Positions 1-7,294 of a DNA stretch of 11,130 nucleotides are shown in pieces. Source of the stretch: Treponemataceae bacterium. GTDB taxonomy: Bacteria > Spirochaetota > Spirochaetia > Treponematales > Treponemataceae. Within the stretch, counting starts at the first letter, position 1; every line of letters begins with the position of its first letter. The translations under genes were made by a program, and so were the position numbers. Location of the stretch: the NCBI GenBank assembly GCA_024697985.1, contig JAILRX010000214.1, forward strand, positions 1-11,130, in the 5' to 3' direction. The notes below the pieces were generated by a model. It did not search any database. It was not told the DNA's origin and worked only from the letters and a program-made list of their open reading frames with translations.

Positions 1-97
1 TTCGATTTTCTCGAAAATATATAAAACATCTATTTTGTAACAAAAACGTTAGGCACGTCGCCTGCCCTGGCAGAATTTGACGGTGGCATTTGGGCAT

Positions 98-136
98 AAA
101 AAAACCTTTAGAAGAAGTCTTCTAAAGGTTTTTTTT
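98..136. terminator. Bidirectional intrinsic terminator after rny
   Basis: A perfect 13-bp inverted repeat has arms at 103-115 (AACCTTTAGAAGA) and 118-130 (TCTTCTAAAGGTT). Seven A bases (98-104) flank it on the left and eight T bases (129-136) on the right, so both strands read as a stem followed by a U-tract. It lies about 46 nt past the RNase Y stop codon and would end that minus-strand transcript. It could also stop a plus-strand gene entering from the left. The remaining bases of 1-181 show no gene. Confidence 0.92.
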
Positions 137-181
137 GTTTATTTTTGAGCATCGTGAAAAAACTCGATGAATACGCAAACT

Positions 182-1717
182 TTAGCGAGCGTATTCGACA
201 ATTCTTGTTTCCCTTATCATCGTAATCTTGATTCGTCCAGGATACTTCAAATCGTTTTCAATCTGCTTAGCGATGTTTCTTGCCAATTCCTTGACATCTG
301 CATCTGCAACTCGTTCATTGTTAACAAGTACTCGAAGTTCTCGTCCGGCCTGAATTGCGTAAGCCTTTTCAACACCGTCAAATCCTTCGGCAACTGCTTC
401 AAGATTTTCAAGTCGCTTAACGTAATTGTCCATCGTCTCACGTCGGGCACCTGGTCGGGCAGCAGAAATAGCATCGGCAATCTGTACGATTACAGCTTCA
501 ATGCTTTCCGGCTCAACATCATTATGGTGGGCTGCAATAGCGTTGACGATTCTAGGTTCTTCACCCATTTTTCTTGCCATTTCAGCACCAACTTCTGCGT
601 GGTTCTGTTCTGAATCAGTTTCAGTTCCCTTACCGATATCGTGAAGAAGAGCAGCTCGTTTTGCAAGTTCTCTGTCAGCACCTACTTCTGCAGCAATCAT
701 TCCGGCAATTACGGCAACTTCTTTTGAATGGTTCAAAACGTTCTGTCCGTAACTGGTTCTGAAATACAATCGGCCAAGAGCTCGAATTGCATCCTGACTC
801 ATATTGTGAATTCCAAGGTCGAAAAGTGTCTTTTCACCTTCTTCGTAAATTTTCTGCTGAATCTCGCGTGTAACCTTCTGAACGATTTCTTCAATTCGTG
901 ACGGATGAATTCGACCGTCCGAAATAAGTCGTTCAAGGGCAACTCGTGCAATTTCCTTTCTGACAGGATCAAAGCATGAAATTACAACTGCTTCAGGAGT
1001 ATCATCAATAATAATATCAACACCTGTAAGAGTTTCCAGAGTTCGAATGTTTCGACCTTCACGACCGATAATTCGACCTTTCATTTCATCACTTGGAAGT
1101 GAAACTGTAGTAACGGTAACATCACTTGTTGTTTCTGTAGCAAGTCTCTGAATTGTGGTAACAAGAACATCCCGAGCTTTTTTCTCGGCAGTAAGCTGTG
1201 ATTCCTGTTCAATCTTGTTCAAAAGAGCCTGTGCGTCATGTCGGGCTTCATTCTCAAGATTCTGAATTATAAGGGTCTTTGCTTCCTGAGCAGAAAGCCC
1301 TGAAATTCTTTCCAATTCCTGTCTGTAGCGAGTTTCTTCAGTCTTCAAAACTGATTCACGGTCAGAAATTTCCTTCTCTCGCTTCTTAAAACCCTTTTCC
1401 TGATCATCTAAAGTAACTGCACGCTTATCTAAGGTTTCTTCCTTGTGAGTCAAACGCTGTTCATAACGCTGTAACTCACTGCGACGTTCTCGGTTTTCCT
1501 TTTCCTGTTGATTTCGCTCTTGAATGAGTTTCTCTTTAGCTTCTAGTAAAATTTCTTTTTTCTGAGCTTCCGCTTCTCTTATGGCATCTTGCTTTACTCT
1601 TTCTGCCCTCTGTTCAGAAGCAGAAAGTTGAAATCTGGCATACAGCCAGCGAATAATCCATCCAAGAACAATTCCAACAATAGGAAGACCGATGTACAAA
1701 ATCAATTGCAACACCAT
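182..1717 (-). CDS. rny: Ribonuclease Y
   Basis: Membrane-anchored endoribonuclease that starts bulk mRNA decay. The 511-residue length is usual for the family and the domain order is complete. An N-terminal membrane helix (about residues 3-25) is followed by a long charged coiled coil (about 32-190) rich in Glu, Lys, Arg and Gln. The KH RNA-binding domain carries GRIIGREG at 214-221. The HD phosphohydrolase domain has the His-Asp metal pair at 359-360 in LLHDIGKG, and a family-typical C-terminal domain ends near IKITMIRETR. The ATG at 1717 has a strong Shine-Dalgarno GGAGGA (1723-1728, minus strand) 5 nt upstream. It has its own sigma-70-type promoter, lies downstream of the lpt-barrel genes on the same strand with no terminator between them, and is followed by a strong terminator. 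Nothing looks damaged. Confidence 0.97.
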   Translation of the reverse strand: MVLQLILYIGLPIVGIVLGWIIRWLYARFQLSASEQRAERVKQDAIREAEAQKKEILLEAKEKLIQERNQQEKENRERRSELQRYEQRLTHKEETLDKRAVTLDDQEKGFKKREKEISDRESVLKTEETRYRQELERISGLSAQEAKTLIIQNLENEARHDAQALLNKIEQESQLTAEKKARDVLVTTIQRLATETTSDVTVTTVSLPSDEMKGRIIGREGRNIRTLETLTGVDIIIDDTPEAVVISCFDPVRKEIARVALERLISDGRIHPSRIEEIVQKVTREIQQKIYEEGEKTLFDLGIHNMSQDAIRALGRLYFRTSYGQNVLNHSKEVAVIAGMIAAEVGADRELAKRAALLHDIGKGTETDSEQNHAEVGAEMARKMGEEPRIVNAIAAHHNDVEPESIEAVIVQIADAISAARPGARRETMDNYVKRLENLEAVAEGFDGVEKAYAIQAGRELRVLVNNERVADADVKELARNIAKQIENDLKYPGRIKITMIRETRIVEYAR

Positions 1718-1788
1718 CTAAATCCTCCAAAGTATGGTAATGGGCACAATTCTGCCAAAATACCACTTAATAGAATAGTTCACCCTAG

Positions 1789-1817
1789 AGAATAACGTAA
1801 AACTGACAATTTGTCAA
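1789..1817 (-). promoter_or_regulatory. Sigma-70-type promoter of rny
   Basis: On the minus strand TTGACA (1812-1817) is followed by a 17-nt spacer and TATTCT (1789-1794), a near-perfect housekeeping promoter. The predicted start of transcription is near 1782, giving a leader of about 65 nt before the rny ATG. The -35 box overlaps the TGA stop of the upstream barrel gene (1814-1816). It also lies in a perfect 13-bp palindrome TGACAATTTGTCA (1804-1816), which could be a binding site or chance. Confidence 0.75.
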
Positions 1818-2515
1818 ATTTTTAAAATCAGTCCAATATTTATAGAAAAATCCATGCGGTTTCCGACAATCTGCGCGAACCACTCGCTGGTCTTTTCAGA
1901 ATCGTATGGTTTGACAAAGTCGGCTTCGAAAAGGAAGGCAAAGTCAAGAAAAAGGTTGTTCATTACGCAAAGACCAAAGTCAGTGCCTGCTGATACGCCC
2001 GGCAAAAAGAGCTTTTGAATTCTGGTTGAAGTTTTAGAAGACTTATACCAGCCGTCGATGCTCTTGTCAGCGGTCAGGGCAAATTTTGGTCCGGCCATAA
2101 GCCCGACAAAAATCACATCATTTTGATATGGATAGTACTTTATATAAGGAGCAAGTTCGTAACTTGTAAAAGTCCTGTAATAATAAATATCAATATATTC
2201 AGAAGAGATTACGGATTTGAATCCTTGGGCAAATTTTATTGAAAAATCAAAGCGGACTCCAAGATTCTCCAAAAAATCGTATTCGAAAAAGCCGCCTGTA
2301 GTAAATCCGACAGCCGAATATGAATAGGTCGGGCTGTCAGTAGAAATAAGATCCTGATAGACGGCGTTGTAAGCATCATTTGAAGCAATGTAGCTTGCGC
2401 CTGTATAAAGCTGCGGAACGAGTCCCATATACAATCCGGTCCACATCCTTGCAAAACAAGGAGAAGAAAAAAGAAATAAAATCGGAAGGATAAAAATGGC
2501 AGCCCGTTTTTTCAT
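1814..2515 (-). CDS. Predicted outer-membrane beta-barrel protein
   Basis: A 233-residue exported protein that I cannot assign to a named family. A basic start (MKKR) and hydrophobic core (residues 5-18) end at PCFA, with likely signal peptidase I cleavage after Ala22. The mature part alternates aromatic and polar residues with Gly-rich strands (WTGLYMGLVPQLYTG, GGFFEYDFLENLGVRFDFS, GLMAGPKFALT, FLDFAFLFEADF), as expected of an 8- to 10-strand outer-membrane barrel of the OmpA/OprF-like porin type. It lacks the classical terminal Phe, ending in NIGLILKI. It starts 12 nt after lptB, and its Shine-Dalgarno (AGGA, 2526-2529) overlaps the lptB TAG stop, so it is co-transcribed and probably translationally coupled to the lpt genes. 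It is far too short to be LptD. A link to lipid export is an inference from position. Confidence 0.75.
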   Translation of the reverse strand: MKKRAAIFILPILFLFSSPCFARMWTGLYMGLVPQLYTGASYIASNDAYNAVYQDLISTDSPTYSYSAVGFTTGGFFEYDFLENLGVRFDFSIKFAQGFKSVISSEYIDIYYYRTFTSYELAPYIKYYPYQNDVIFVGLMAGPKFALTADKSIDGWYKSSKTSTRIQKLFLPGVSAGTDFGLCVMNNLFLDFAFLFEADFVKPYDSEKTSEWFAQIVGNRMDFSINIGLILKI

Positions 2516-2527
2516 ATAACCGTTTTC

Positions 2528-3253
2528 CTACATTCTGAAGTCTTCACCAAGGTAGATCTTTCTAGCAACCGGTGATGCGAGAATATCCTCTTTGCCGCCC
2601 TGTGCCACGATTTCTCCATTGCTGATGATTATGGATCTGTCCGTGATTTCAAGCGTATCGCGAACATTGTGGTCTGTTATCAAAACCCCGATTCCCCTTT
2701 CTGCAAGATGACCGATCATGGACTTGATGTCGCTTACAGCGATCGGGTCGATTCCGGCAAAAGGTTCGTCCAAAAGCAAAAATTCAGGTTCTATCGCAAG
2801 ACTTCGTGCAATTTCGGTTCGTCGTCTTTCACCACCGGAAAGCGTAAAAGCCAGCTGCTTACGGATTCTTTCGATTTTGAACTCATCGATAAGTTCCTCA
2901 AGTTTTTCTTCTTTCTGTTTTTTATTCAAGTCTTTTCGGGTTTCAAGAATTGCCCAGATATTCTGCTCGACAGTCAGCTTTCTGAAAACGCTGGCTTCCT
3001 GCGGAAGATATGAAATTTTCATTCGGGCTCGTTTATACATCGGGAGTTTTGTTATGCATTTGTCATTAAGGAAAACGTCACCCATAGTAGGCTTGTAAAA
3101 ACCGACTATCATATAGAAAGTTGTTGTTTTTCCGGCACCGTTCGGACCAAGCAGACCGACGACCTCGCCTGTCTGCATCGAAAAATCAACGCTTTTTACG
3201 ACTTCTTTCTTTCCAAAACGTTTATTCAAAGAGTTTACCCTAAGCTCACTCAC
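2528..3253 (-). CDS. lptB: LptB, lipid A/LPS export ABC transporter ATPase
   Basis: Cytoplasmic ATPase that powers the LptB2FG transporter extracting lipopolysaccharide-like lipids from the inner membrane. At 241 residues it has the usual LptB length. Visible motifs are Walker A GPNGAGKT (36-43), Q-loop Gln85 in LPQEASVF, signature LSGGE (138-142), Walker B FLLLDEP (158-164), and the H-loop in ITDHNVRDTL (His195), a stretch typical of LptB. The C-terminal SPVARKIYLGEDFRM also matches LptB rather than the branched-chain amino-acid ATPases it resembles. The start is GTG with a strong AGGAGGA Shine-Dalgarno 8 nt upstream, inside the end of lptA, so the genes overlap by 8 nt. The stop is TAG. The partner genes lptF, lptG and lptD are not in the window. 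Confidence 0.95.
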   Translation of the reverse strand: MSELRVNSLNKRFGKKEVVKSVDFSMQTGEVVGLLGPNGAGKTTTFYMIVGFYKPTMGDVFLNDKCITKLPMYKRARMKISYLPQEASVFRKLTVEQNIWAILETRKDLNKKQKEEKLEELIDEFKIERIRKQLAFTLSGGERRRTEIARSLAIEPEFLLLDEPFAGIDPIAVSDIKSMIGHLAERGIGVLITDHNVRDTLEITDRSIIISNGEIVAQGGKEDILASPVARKIYLGEDFRM

Positions 3254-3902
3254 CTTTCTTTTCCTCCTGACTCTTTGAATTTTCTCCGGAATCTGTTACA
3301 GAGCCCCGGACCTTTCCGTCCAAGGTGATTTTTTCAGTTTCAAGATTCATTGAAATTTCATTTGCCTTGAACAGGTCCTTGTCCTTTTGAATCTGAGGAC
3401 TTCCCTTAAGGTCAAGAGTCTGCTCCTTTTTATTGTAAACAGCAATTGCACCAGTACAAACGTTCTTTTTCTGGATGAGCTTTACGCTGATCTGCATGTT
3501 CGCAATTTCCGTATTCTGGTCAAATTCAATCAGCTGGGCTGTAGCCTTTACTTCATTTTCATTATCAACAAGAGAAACGTTACCTCTAAGGATTACAAGT
3601 TCGGTATCACGGTCATATTCAAGCTGCTCACATTCAAAATCAAAGTCGCTTTCAGAACTTTTTCCGACAATTTTGCCATTGGCCGTAATAAAACGAAAAT
3701 CCTGACCGGAAAGAATTATTTCATCGGCACGAATTTCCATGGTCTCCGTCTTAATGAAGGCATTTCCTTCGAGCTTAGAATATTCTGAATTTTCACCGGT
3801 AGAACCTGTCATTCTGTCAGCAGAAAAAGTAATTGATTCTGAAAAAAGAAAGAGAGGAAATGATACGCTGATAAAAACAAAACTTAAAAATCTCTTTTTC
3901 AT
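3246..3902 (-). CDS. lptA: LptA/OstA-like periplasmic lipid-transport protein
   Basis: A 218-residue exported protein of the LptA/OstA family, whose beta-jellyroll forms the periplasmic bridge that carries lipid from LptC to the outer-membrane LptD. The signal peptide is MKKR plus a hydrophobic core ending near residue 21 (FLFSES). The body has the repeating beta-strand pattern of the OstA domain: ADRMTGS, LEGNAFIKTETMEIRADEIIL, LEYDRDTELVILRGNVSLVD, ATAQLIEFDQNT. The last 20 residues are hydrophilic and charged. The ATG has GAGGA 8 nt upstream and overlaps the lptC stop as ATGA. Treponemes studied so far are reported to lack classical LPS, so the cargo may be another glycolipid; that is inference. 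Confidence 0.88.
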   Translation of the reverse strand: MKKRFLSFVFISVSFPLFLFSESITFSADRMTGSTGENSEYSKLEGNAFIKTETMEIRADEIILSGQDFRFITANGKIVGKSSESDFDFECEQLEYDRDTELVILRGNVSLVDNENEVKATAQLIEFDQNTEIANMQISVKLIQKKNVCTGAIAVYNKKEQTLDLKGSPQIQKDKDLFKANEISMNLETEKITLDGKVRGSVTDSGENSKSQEEKKGE

Positions 3903-4651
3903 TCTGAAACATCCTCGCCAGTAGCAACGTCCGCAGTCAAATCGGCATCCTCGCCAGAAACAGCATCCGCACCCGTAGCGGCGTCCGCGTCCCTGGCAGT
4001 CTCGCCATCCTCAACCAATTCCTCGCCAGAAACTTCGCCGTCTTCCGAATCTACATCAACCTTGCCCGAAATTCTCGAACCAAAAGAATATCTGTTCGAA
4101 ACACCACTTGCAGAAAATTCTTTTCCTGTAAAAAGCATCTTTGAATCTGAATTATTTTCAGAAGAACTTTTTACGGCATTTTCCGGAACGGCAATATCAT
4201 TCGTAATCGTTACAGAATAATTCTTTGGTGAAGTAAGCTGTTCGGTCTGATTGTTCCATTTAAGTCCATCAGACATGACCTTAAGGTTCTGCTCGTAAGA
4301 GGTTATCTCTATTTTATCAAACATCGTATAGATGTCCTGATCTGAATCCAATGAAAGATAATCGCATCGACCTTCAACCGTCAACTTTCTGGCATCATTA
4401 AAAAGCTGAAAATCAACACCCCTGGCAAACGAAGATTTGCTCGAATTATACTGTTCCAGTTCGCCTGCATGCAATTTGCTTGAAACCTTGCCATTTTCAA
4501 CTCTGGTAATCACCAAATTTTCAAAATAAAAATCAGGAAGCATGGAAGAGTCATCTTTTGATGTAAAAGAATTGACTGAGCAGGAGTAAAAAAATAAGGC
4601 GATGAATAAAAATTCAACGATAATGGCAAACTTTAAACTGATTTTTTTCAT
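3899..4651 (-). CDS. lptC: LptC-like periplasmic lipid-export protein with acidic C-terminal tail
   Basis: First gene of the lpt operon, 250 residues. The N-terminal membrane segment (about residues 6-22) ends in FFYSC, so Cys24 fits a relaxed spirochaetal lipobox and the protein may be lipid-anchored rather than membrane-anchored like E. coli LptC. Residues about 40-150 have the LptC pattern (FENLVITRVENGKVSSKLHA, then DYLSLDSDQDIYTMFDKIEI and LKWNNQTEQLTSP). LptC passes lipid from LptB2FG to LptA. Residues about 200-250 form an unusual Asp/Glu/Ala/Gly-rich tail with repeated SGE/TGE units. There is no visible Shine-Dalgarno before the ATG, and the predicted promoter leaves only about 10 nt of leader. 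Assignment rests on the pattern plus the lptA-lptB neighbours. Confidence 0.85.
   Translation of the reverse strand: MKKISLKFAIIVEFLFIALFFYSCSVNSFTSKDDSSMLPDFYFENLVITRVENGKVSSKLHAGELEQYNSSKSSFARGVDFQLFNDARKLTVEGRCDYLSLDSDQDIYTMFDKIEITSYEQNLKVMSDGLKWNNQTEQLTSPKNYSVTITNDIAVPENAVKSSSENNSDSKMLFTGKEFSASGVSNRYSFGSRISGKVDVDSEDGEVSGEELVEDGETARDADAATGADAVSGEDADLTADVATGEDVSE
3911..4031 (-). repeat. Degenerate repeats encoding the acidic LptC tail
   Basis: On the plus strand ATCCTCGCCAG recurs at 3911 and 3947, each followed by a related 13-nt stretch ending in TCCGC, and TCCTCGCCAGA recurs at 4020. On the coding strand these give TGED, SGED and SGEE, separated by Ala/Asp-rich spacers (RDADAATGADA, ADLTADVA). 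The stretch is visibly more GC-rich than the rest of the gene. This suggests expansion by slipped replication or duplication. Confidence 0.7.
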
Positions 4652-4667
4652 ACAATTATGCTAGGAA

Positions 4668-4696
4668 ATTTTACATCATACATTTGATATTTTCAA
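4668..4696 (-). promoter_or_regulatory. Promoter of the lptC-lptA-lptB operon
   Basis: The minus strand reads TTGAAA (4691-4696), a 17-nt spacer, then TAAAAT (4668-4673). Only 16 nt separate the -10 box from the lptC ATG, so transcription would begin about 10 nt before the start codon. That fits the absence of a Shine-Dalgarno there. Confidence 0.6.
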
Positions 4697-4768
4697 CACA
4701 ACGGTTTTCTTATTTGGATTAGAAAGCGTGCTAAATTTTTTCTATATAAAAAGATTAATAAATTTTGA

Positions 4769-4797
4769 TTTACAATTTCAAATACGTGATATAGAAT
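4769..4797 (+). promoter_or_regulatory. Promoter of cheR-cheB
   Basis: TTTACA (4769-4774), a 17-nt spacer and TAGAAT (4792-4797) make a good sigma-70-type promoter, with a start of transcription near 4804. The cheR Shine-Dalgarno AAGGA (4813-4817) and the ATG at 4825 follow. I saw no flagellar sigma-28 type element. The region 4698-4768 between the two divergent promoters is AT-rich, with nothing I can identify. Confidence 0.6.
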
Positions 4798-4824
4798 AGC
4801 AATGTCTTTACAAAGGATTATTTT

Positions 4825-5640
4825 ATGGCAGATTTATTGACAGATAAAGAATTTGAAATTTTCAAGAAAATGATTTACGACGAAAGTGGTATTACATTTT
4901 CAGAAACAAACAGATCTATTTTGGATAGCAGGCTGAAAGAGAAACTTCGCGAGAAAAATCTTTCTTCGGTTATGGATTATTACAATATGGTTAATTCAGA
5001 CAAAGAAGAAATGAAGCTTCTTCTGGATGCCGTAACCACAAACCTTACTCGATTCTTTAGAAATCAGGCTCATTTTGATGCTTTCATCCACTACGTTATA
5101 CCTCATGTGCTTGAAAACAAGCGAAAATCTGGAGAAACAATCATAAAAGTCTGGAGTGCAGGATGTTCAACAGGAGAGGAACCTTATACAATCGCAATGA
5201 TTCTTAAGGAAATTCTTCCGCCGCCTTACACTTTCCAGATTACAGCTTCGGATCTTTCCTTAAAATGCCTTATGACAGCTCAGCAGGGTTTTTATGCCGA
5301 TTCACGAGTTGACGGTATTCCGGCTGATTACCTTAACAAGTATTTTACCAAAGTTGATGGCGGATATCAGGTAAATTCAGACTTGATGAAATCAATCAAG
5401 TTTGACTACCATAACCTTAAAAACGATTCAGGACAGAGAAACCTTGATGTTGTATTCTGCCGAAACGTTCTTATCTATTTTGACGAACCGGCTCAGCTCA
5501 AAGTAATAAATCACTTTTGGGATTCTATGGCTCCAAATTCTTATTTGTACATCGGCCATTCAGAATCACTTTTCGGAATGGACACCAAGTTCGAATTCTT
5601 AAAGACAGATTGGGCTTGCTTGTACCAAAAACATAACTAG
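4825..5640 (+). CDS. cheR: CheR, chemoreceptor glutamate O-methyltransferase
   Basis: Transfers methyl groups from S-adenosylmethionine to glutamates of methyl-accepting chemotaxis proteins, opposing CheB in adaptation. At 271 residues it has the standard length. The N-terminal helical domain (about 1-75) runs into the hallmark VTTNLTRFFRN (70-80). The SAM-binding loop is VWSAGCSTGEEPYT (109-122), with acidic TASDLS (140-145) in the second strand, DVVFCRNVLIYFD (208-220), and YIGHSESL (242-249). No TPR extension is present. The ATG has AAGGA 7 nt upstream. The gene ends in TAG, and that codon is part of the cheB ribosome site, so the two are co-transcribed and probably coupled. Confidence 0.97.
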   Translation: MADLLTDKEFEIFKKMIYDESGITFSETNRSILDSRLKEKLREKNLSSVMDYYNMVNSDKEEMKLLLDAVTTNLTRFFRNQAHFDAFIHYVIPHVLENKRKSGETIIKVWSAGCSTGEEPYTIAMILKEILPPPYTFQITASDLSLKCLMTAQQGFYADSRVDGIPADYLNKYFTKVDGGYQVNSDLMKSIKFDYHNLKNDSGQRNLDVVFCRNVLIYFDEPAQLKVINHFWDSMAPNSYLYIGHSESLFGMDTKFEFLKTDWACLYQKHN

Positions 5641-5642
5641 GA
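5639..5642 (+). promoter_or_regulatory. Shine-Dalgarno of cheB overlapping the cheR stop
   Basis: AGGA lies 8 nt before the ATG at 5651 but only 2 nt before the in-frame TTG at 5645. This decides for the ATG start. Its first two bases belong to the cheR TAG stop. Confidence 0.75.
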
Positions 5643-5650
5643 CATTGAAA

Positions 5651-6841
5651 ATGGATGATATTAAAGTTCTCGTAGTTGATGATTCAGCTTTGATGAGAAA
5701 CCTTGTTTCTCGAATTGTAGAAAATGCACCGGGCATGACAGTTGTCGGAAAGGCTATGAACGGAAGATTTGCACTTGAAAAGATTCCGCTCGTCAATCCT
5801 GATATCATCATTCTTGATATTGAAATGCCGGAAATGAACGGTGTTCAATTCCTTGAAGAAAGAAGAAAGCAGGGAATCACGATTCCTGTAATCATGCTTT
5901 CAAGTATCGCAAAAAAAGGTGCTGCCGTAACCATGCAGTGTCTCGCTTTGGGAGCATCGGACTTTATCACAAAGCCATCAGGTTCAGATTCTCCAGACCT
6001 TCACATTATCGCGAACACTCTTGTTGAATACATCAGTTCGTACGGTGGAAAATACAAGCAGATTCAGGAACTCAAAAGCAGATTTGGAACAGGAATTCCA
6101 AAGACGCCTTCGTACACAAGCACACCTTCATCCTCAACAATTACTCGAGAAACGGAGCCTAAGTCCAGCACGACAACAACTTCAACGACTTCTCCCTTCT
6201 CATTCATGCAGAAAACTGAGAAAAAACCGCTTGAAATCAAGCCTTTGCGTGAAGGCGGAAAGATTGAAATTATCGCAATCGGTATTTCAACAGGTGGTCC
6301 TAATGCCTTGAGGGAAGTTTTCAAGAACATCGATCCAAACTTAAAGCAGCCAATTCTTGTAGTTCAGCATATGCCTGCTGGTTTTACAGAGGAATTTGCA
6401 AACAGCTTGAATCAGATCTGCCCGCTTGAAGTAAAAGAAGCAAGCGACGGAGACCTTGTAAAATCAGGCCGAATCCTGATTGCGCCGGGCAACAAGCACA
6501 TCTATGTTGAAAAGAAATCCCTTGCTACAGTCGTTCGACTCAGCGATGAGGACCAGAGAAACGGTCACCGACCTTCGGCAGACGTTCTTTTCGAATCAGT
6601 TGCAAAGAATTTCCAGAACAAGGCTCTTGGCGTAATCATGACAGGTATGGGCCGCGACGGAGCTGCAGAACTTGCCGAAATGAGAAAACAGGGAGCCTGG
6701 ACTCTCGGACAGGACGAAGAATCATCAATCGTTTACGGAATGCCACGAGTTGCGTTTGAACTTGGCGCCGTACAGCGACAGGTTTCTCTTTCAGACATGG
6801 CAAAGGCCATCAGCGATATTGCAAGAGAACATTCAATTTAA
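5651..6841 (+). CDS. cheB: CheB, chemotaxis response regulator protein-glutamate methylesterase
   Basis: Removes receptor methyl groups and deamidates receptor glutamines once phosphorylated by CheA. The 396 residues are counted from the ATG at 5651. The receiver domain (about 4-122) has the acidic pair Asp10-Asp11, phospho-acceptor Asp56 in LDIEMPEMNG, Ser84 and Lys108 in TKPSG. A long Ser/Thr/Pro-rich linker follows (about 145-190; PSYTSTPSSST, SSTTTTSTTSP). The methylesterase domain (about 204-396) carries the catalytic triad Ser213 (GISTGGP), His240 (QHMPAGFT) and Asp336 (TGMGRDGA). All key residues are present. It follows cheR by 10 nt. The other che genes are not here. A rho-independent terminator lies 40 nt past the stop. 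Confidence 0.97.
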   Translation: MDDIKVLVVDDSALMRNLVSRIVENAPGMTVVGKAMNGRFALEKIPLVNPDIIILDIEMPEMNGVQFLEERRKQGITIPVIMLSSIAKKGAAVTMQCLALGASDFITKPSGSDSPDLHIIANTLVEYISSYGGKYKQIQELKSRFGTGIPKTPSYTSTPSSSTITRETEPKSSTTTTSTTSPFSFMQKTEKKPLEIKPLREGGKIEIIAIGISTGGPNALREVFKNIDPNLKQPILVVQHMPAGFTEEFANSLNQICPLEVKEASDGDLVKSGRILIAPGNKHIYVEKKSLATVVRLSDEDQRNGHRPSADVLFESVAKNFQNKALGVIMTGMGRDGAAELAEMRKQGAWTLGQDEESSIVYGMPRVAFELGAVQRQVSLSDMAKAISDIAREHSI

Positions 6842-6869
6842 GTTTGAAAAAAAGCTTAATTTAATGACA

Positions 6870-7280
6870 TCAATCAACAGAGCAGATTTCACTTTTGTGG
6901 AGTCTGCTTTTTTTTGAGTTCAGCAGGTAAATGAGGACGCTGATCAAAACGATTCCCAGCAAGGTTGAAAGGAACTGAATCAGCTGAGGTTTTGGCAGGG
7001 AAAATTTTACGCACAAAAAACTTGCAAGAAAATAAATCAAAATTCCGGTTACGATCGGCAAAAATAAGGCTATAAAGCCCTGTGCTATCTGACTTTTTTT
7101 GCTTGCCCTGATGTGAACGATGGAACCGACAGAAATAGGAAAATTCTGAGGATTTGAAACGGAAAAAGGTCTGCCCTTTTTAGCACAGGAAGATCTTTCG
7201 CAGTTTATGCACGCGCCTGTCAAAAGCGGACTGACGAGAATTTCATTATCCATGGCAACAACAACAGCCTTATCTTCCAT
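6870..7280 (-). CDS. RseC/SoxR-reducing-system family membrane protein
   Basis: A 136-residue inner-membrane protein of the RseC family. An N-terminal soluble part (1-65) holds a Cys cluster, ACINCERSSCAKKG (Cys24, Cys27, Cys32), as in RseC-like proteins linked to SoxR-reducing or Rnf-type electron transfer. Two membrane helices (about 67-91 and 100-120) are joined by a short loop and followed by a basic tail. In enterobacteria RseC modulates sigma-E and helps reduce SoxR; neither partner is visible here, so the role in this organism is open. The start has GGGAG about 10 nt upstream, overlapping the TAG stop of the TPR gene, so this is the third gene of the polyprenyl synthase operon. Its 3' end contains the cheB terminator on the other strand. 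Confidence 0.8.
   Translation of the reverse strand: MEDKAVVVAMDNEILVSPLLTGACINCERSSCAKKGRPFSVSNPQNFPISVGSIVHIRASKKSQIAQGFIALFLPIVTGILIYFLASFLCVKFSLPKPQLIQFLSTLLGIVLISVLIYLLNSKKSRLHKSEICSVD
6881..6915 (+). terminator. Terminator of cheR-cheB, inside the rseC-like 3' end
   Basis: Arms AGCAGATTTCAC (6881-6892) and GTGGAGTCTGCT (6897-6908) pair over 12 bp with two G-U pairs around a TTTT loop, followed by eight T bases (6908-6915). It works only on the plus strand; the minus-strand reading has no T-run after the stem. It lies within the last codons of the convergent gene. Confidence 0.88.
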
Positions 7281-7294
7281 ATTCTAAAATCTCC

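Noticed and set aside
62..73. Inverted repeat CTGCC/GGCAG at the left edge
   Set aside because: The 2-nt gap is too small for a stable loop and nothing around it suggests an RNA gene or a site.
167..613. 148-codon plus-strand open frame over rny
   Set aside because: It is antisense to the well-conserved HD domain of RNase Y, has no ribosome site, and its Ser/Phe/Asn-rich protein resembles nothing. It is a shadow frame.
5645..5650. TTG start two codons upstream in cheB
   Set aside because: The AGGA site is only 2 nt from the TTG but 8 nt from the ATG at 5651, and CheB receivers usually begin a few residues before VLVVDDS.
6842..6869. AAGCTTTTTTT on the minus strand as the rseC-like gene terminator
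   Set aside because: It has a T-run but no stem beyond the AAGCTT palindrome.
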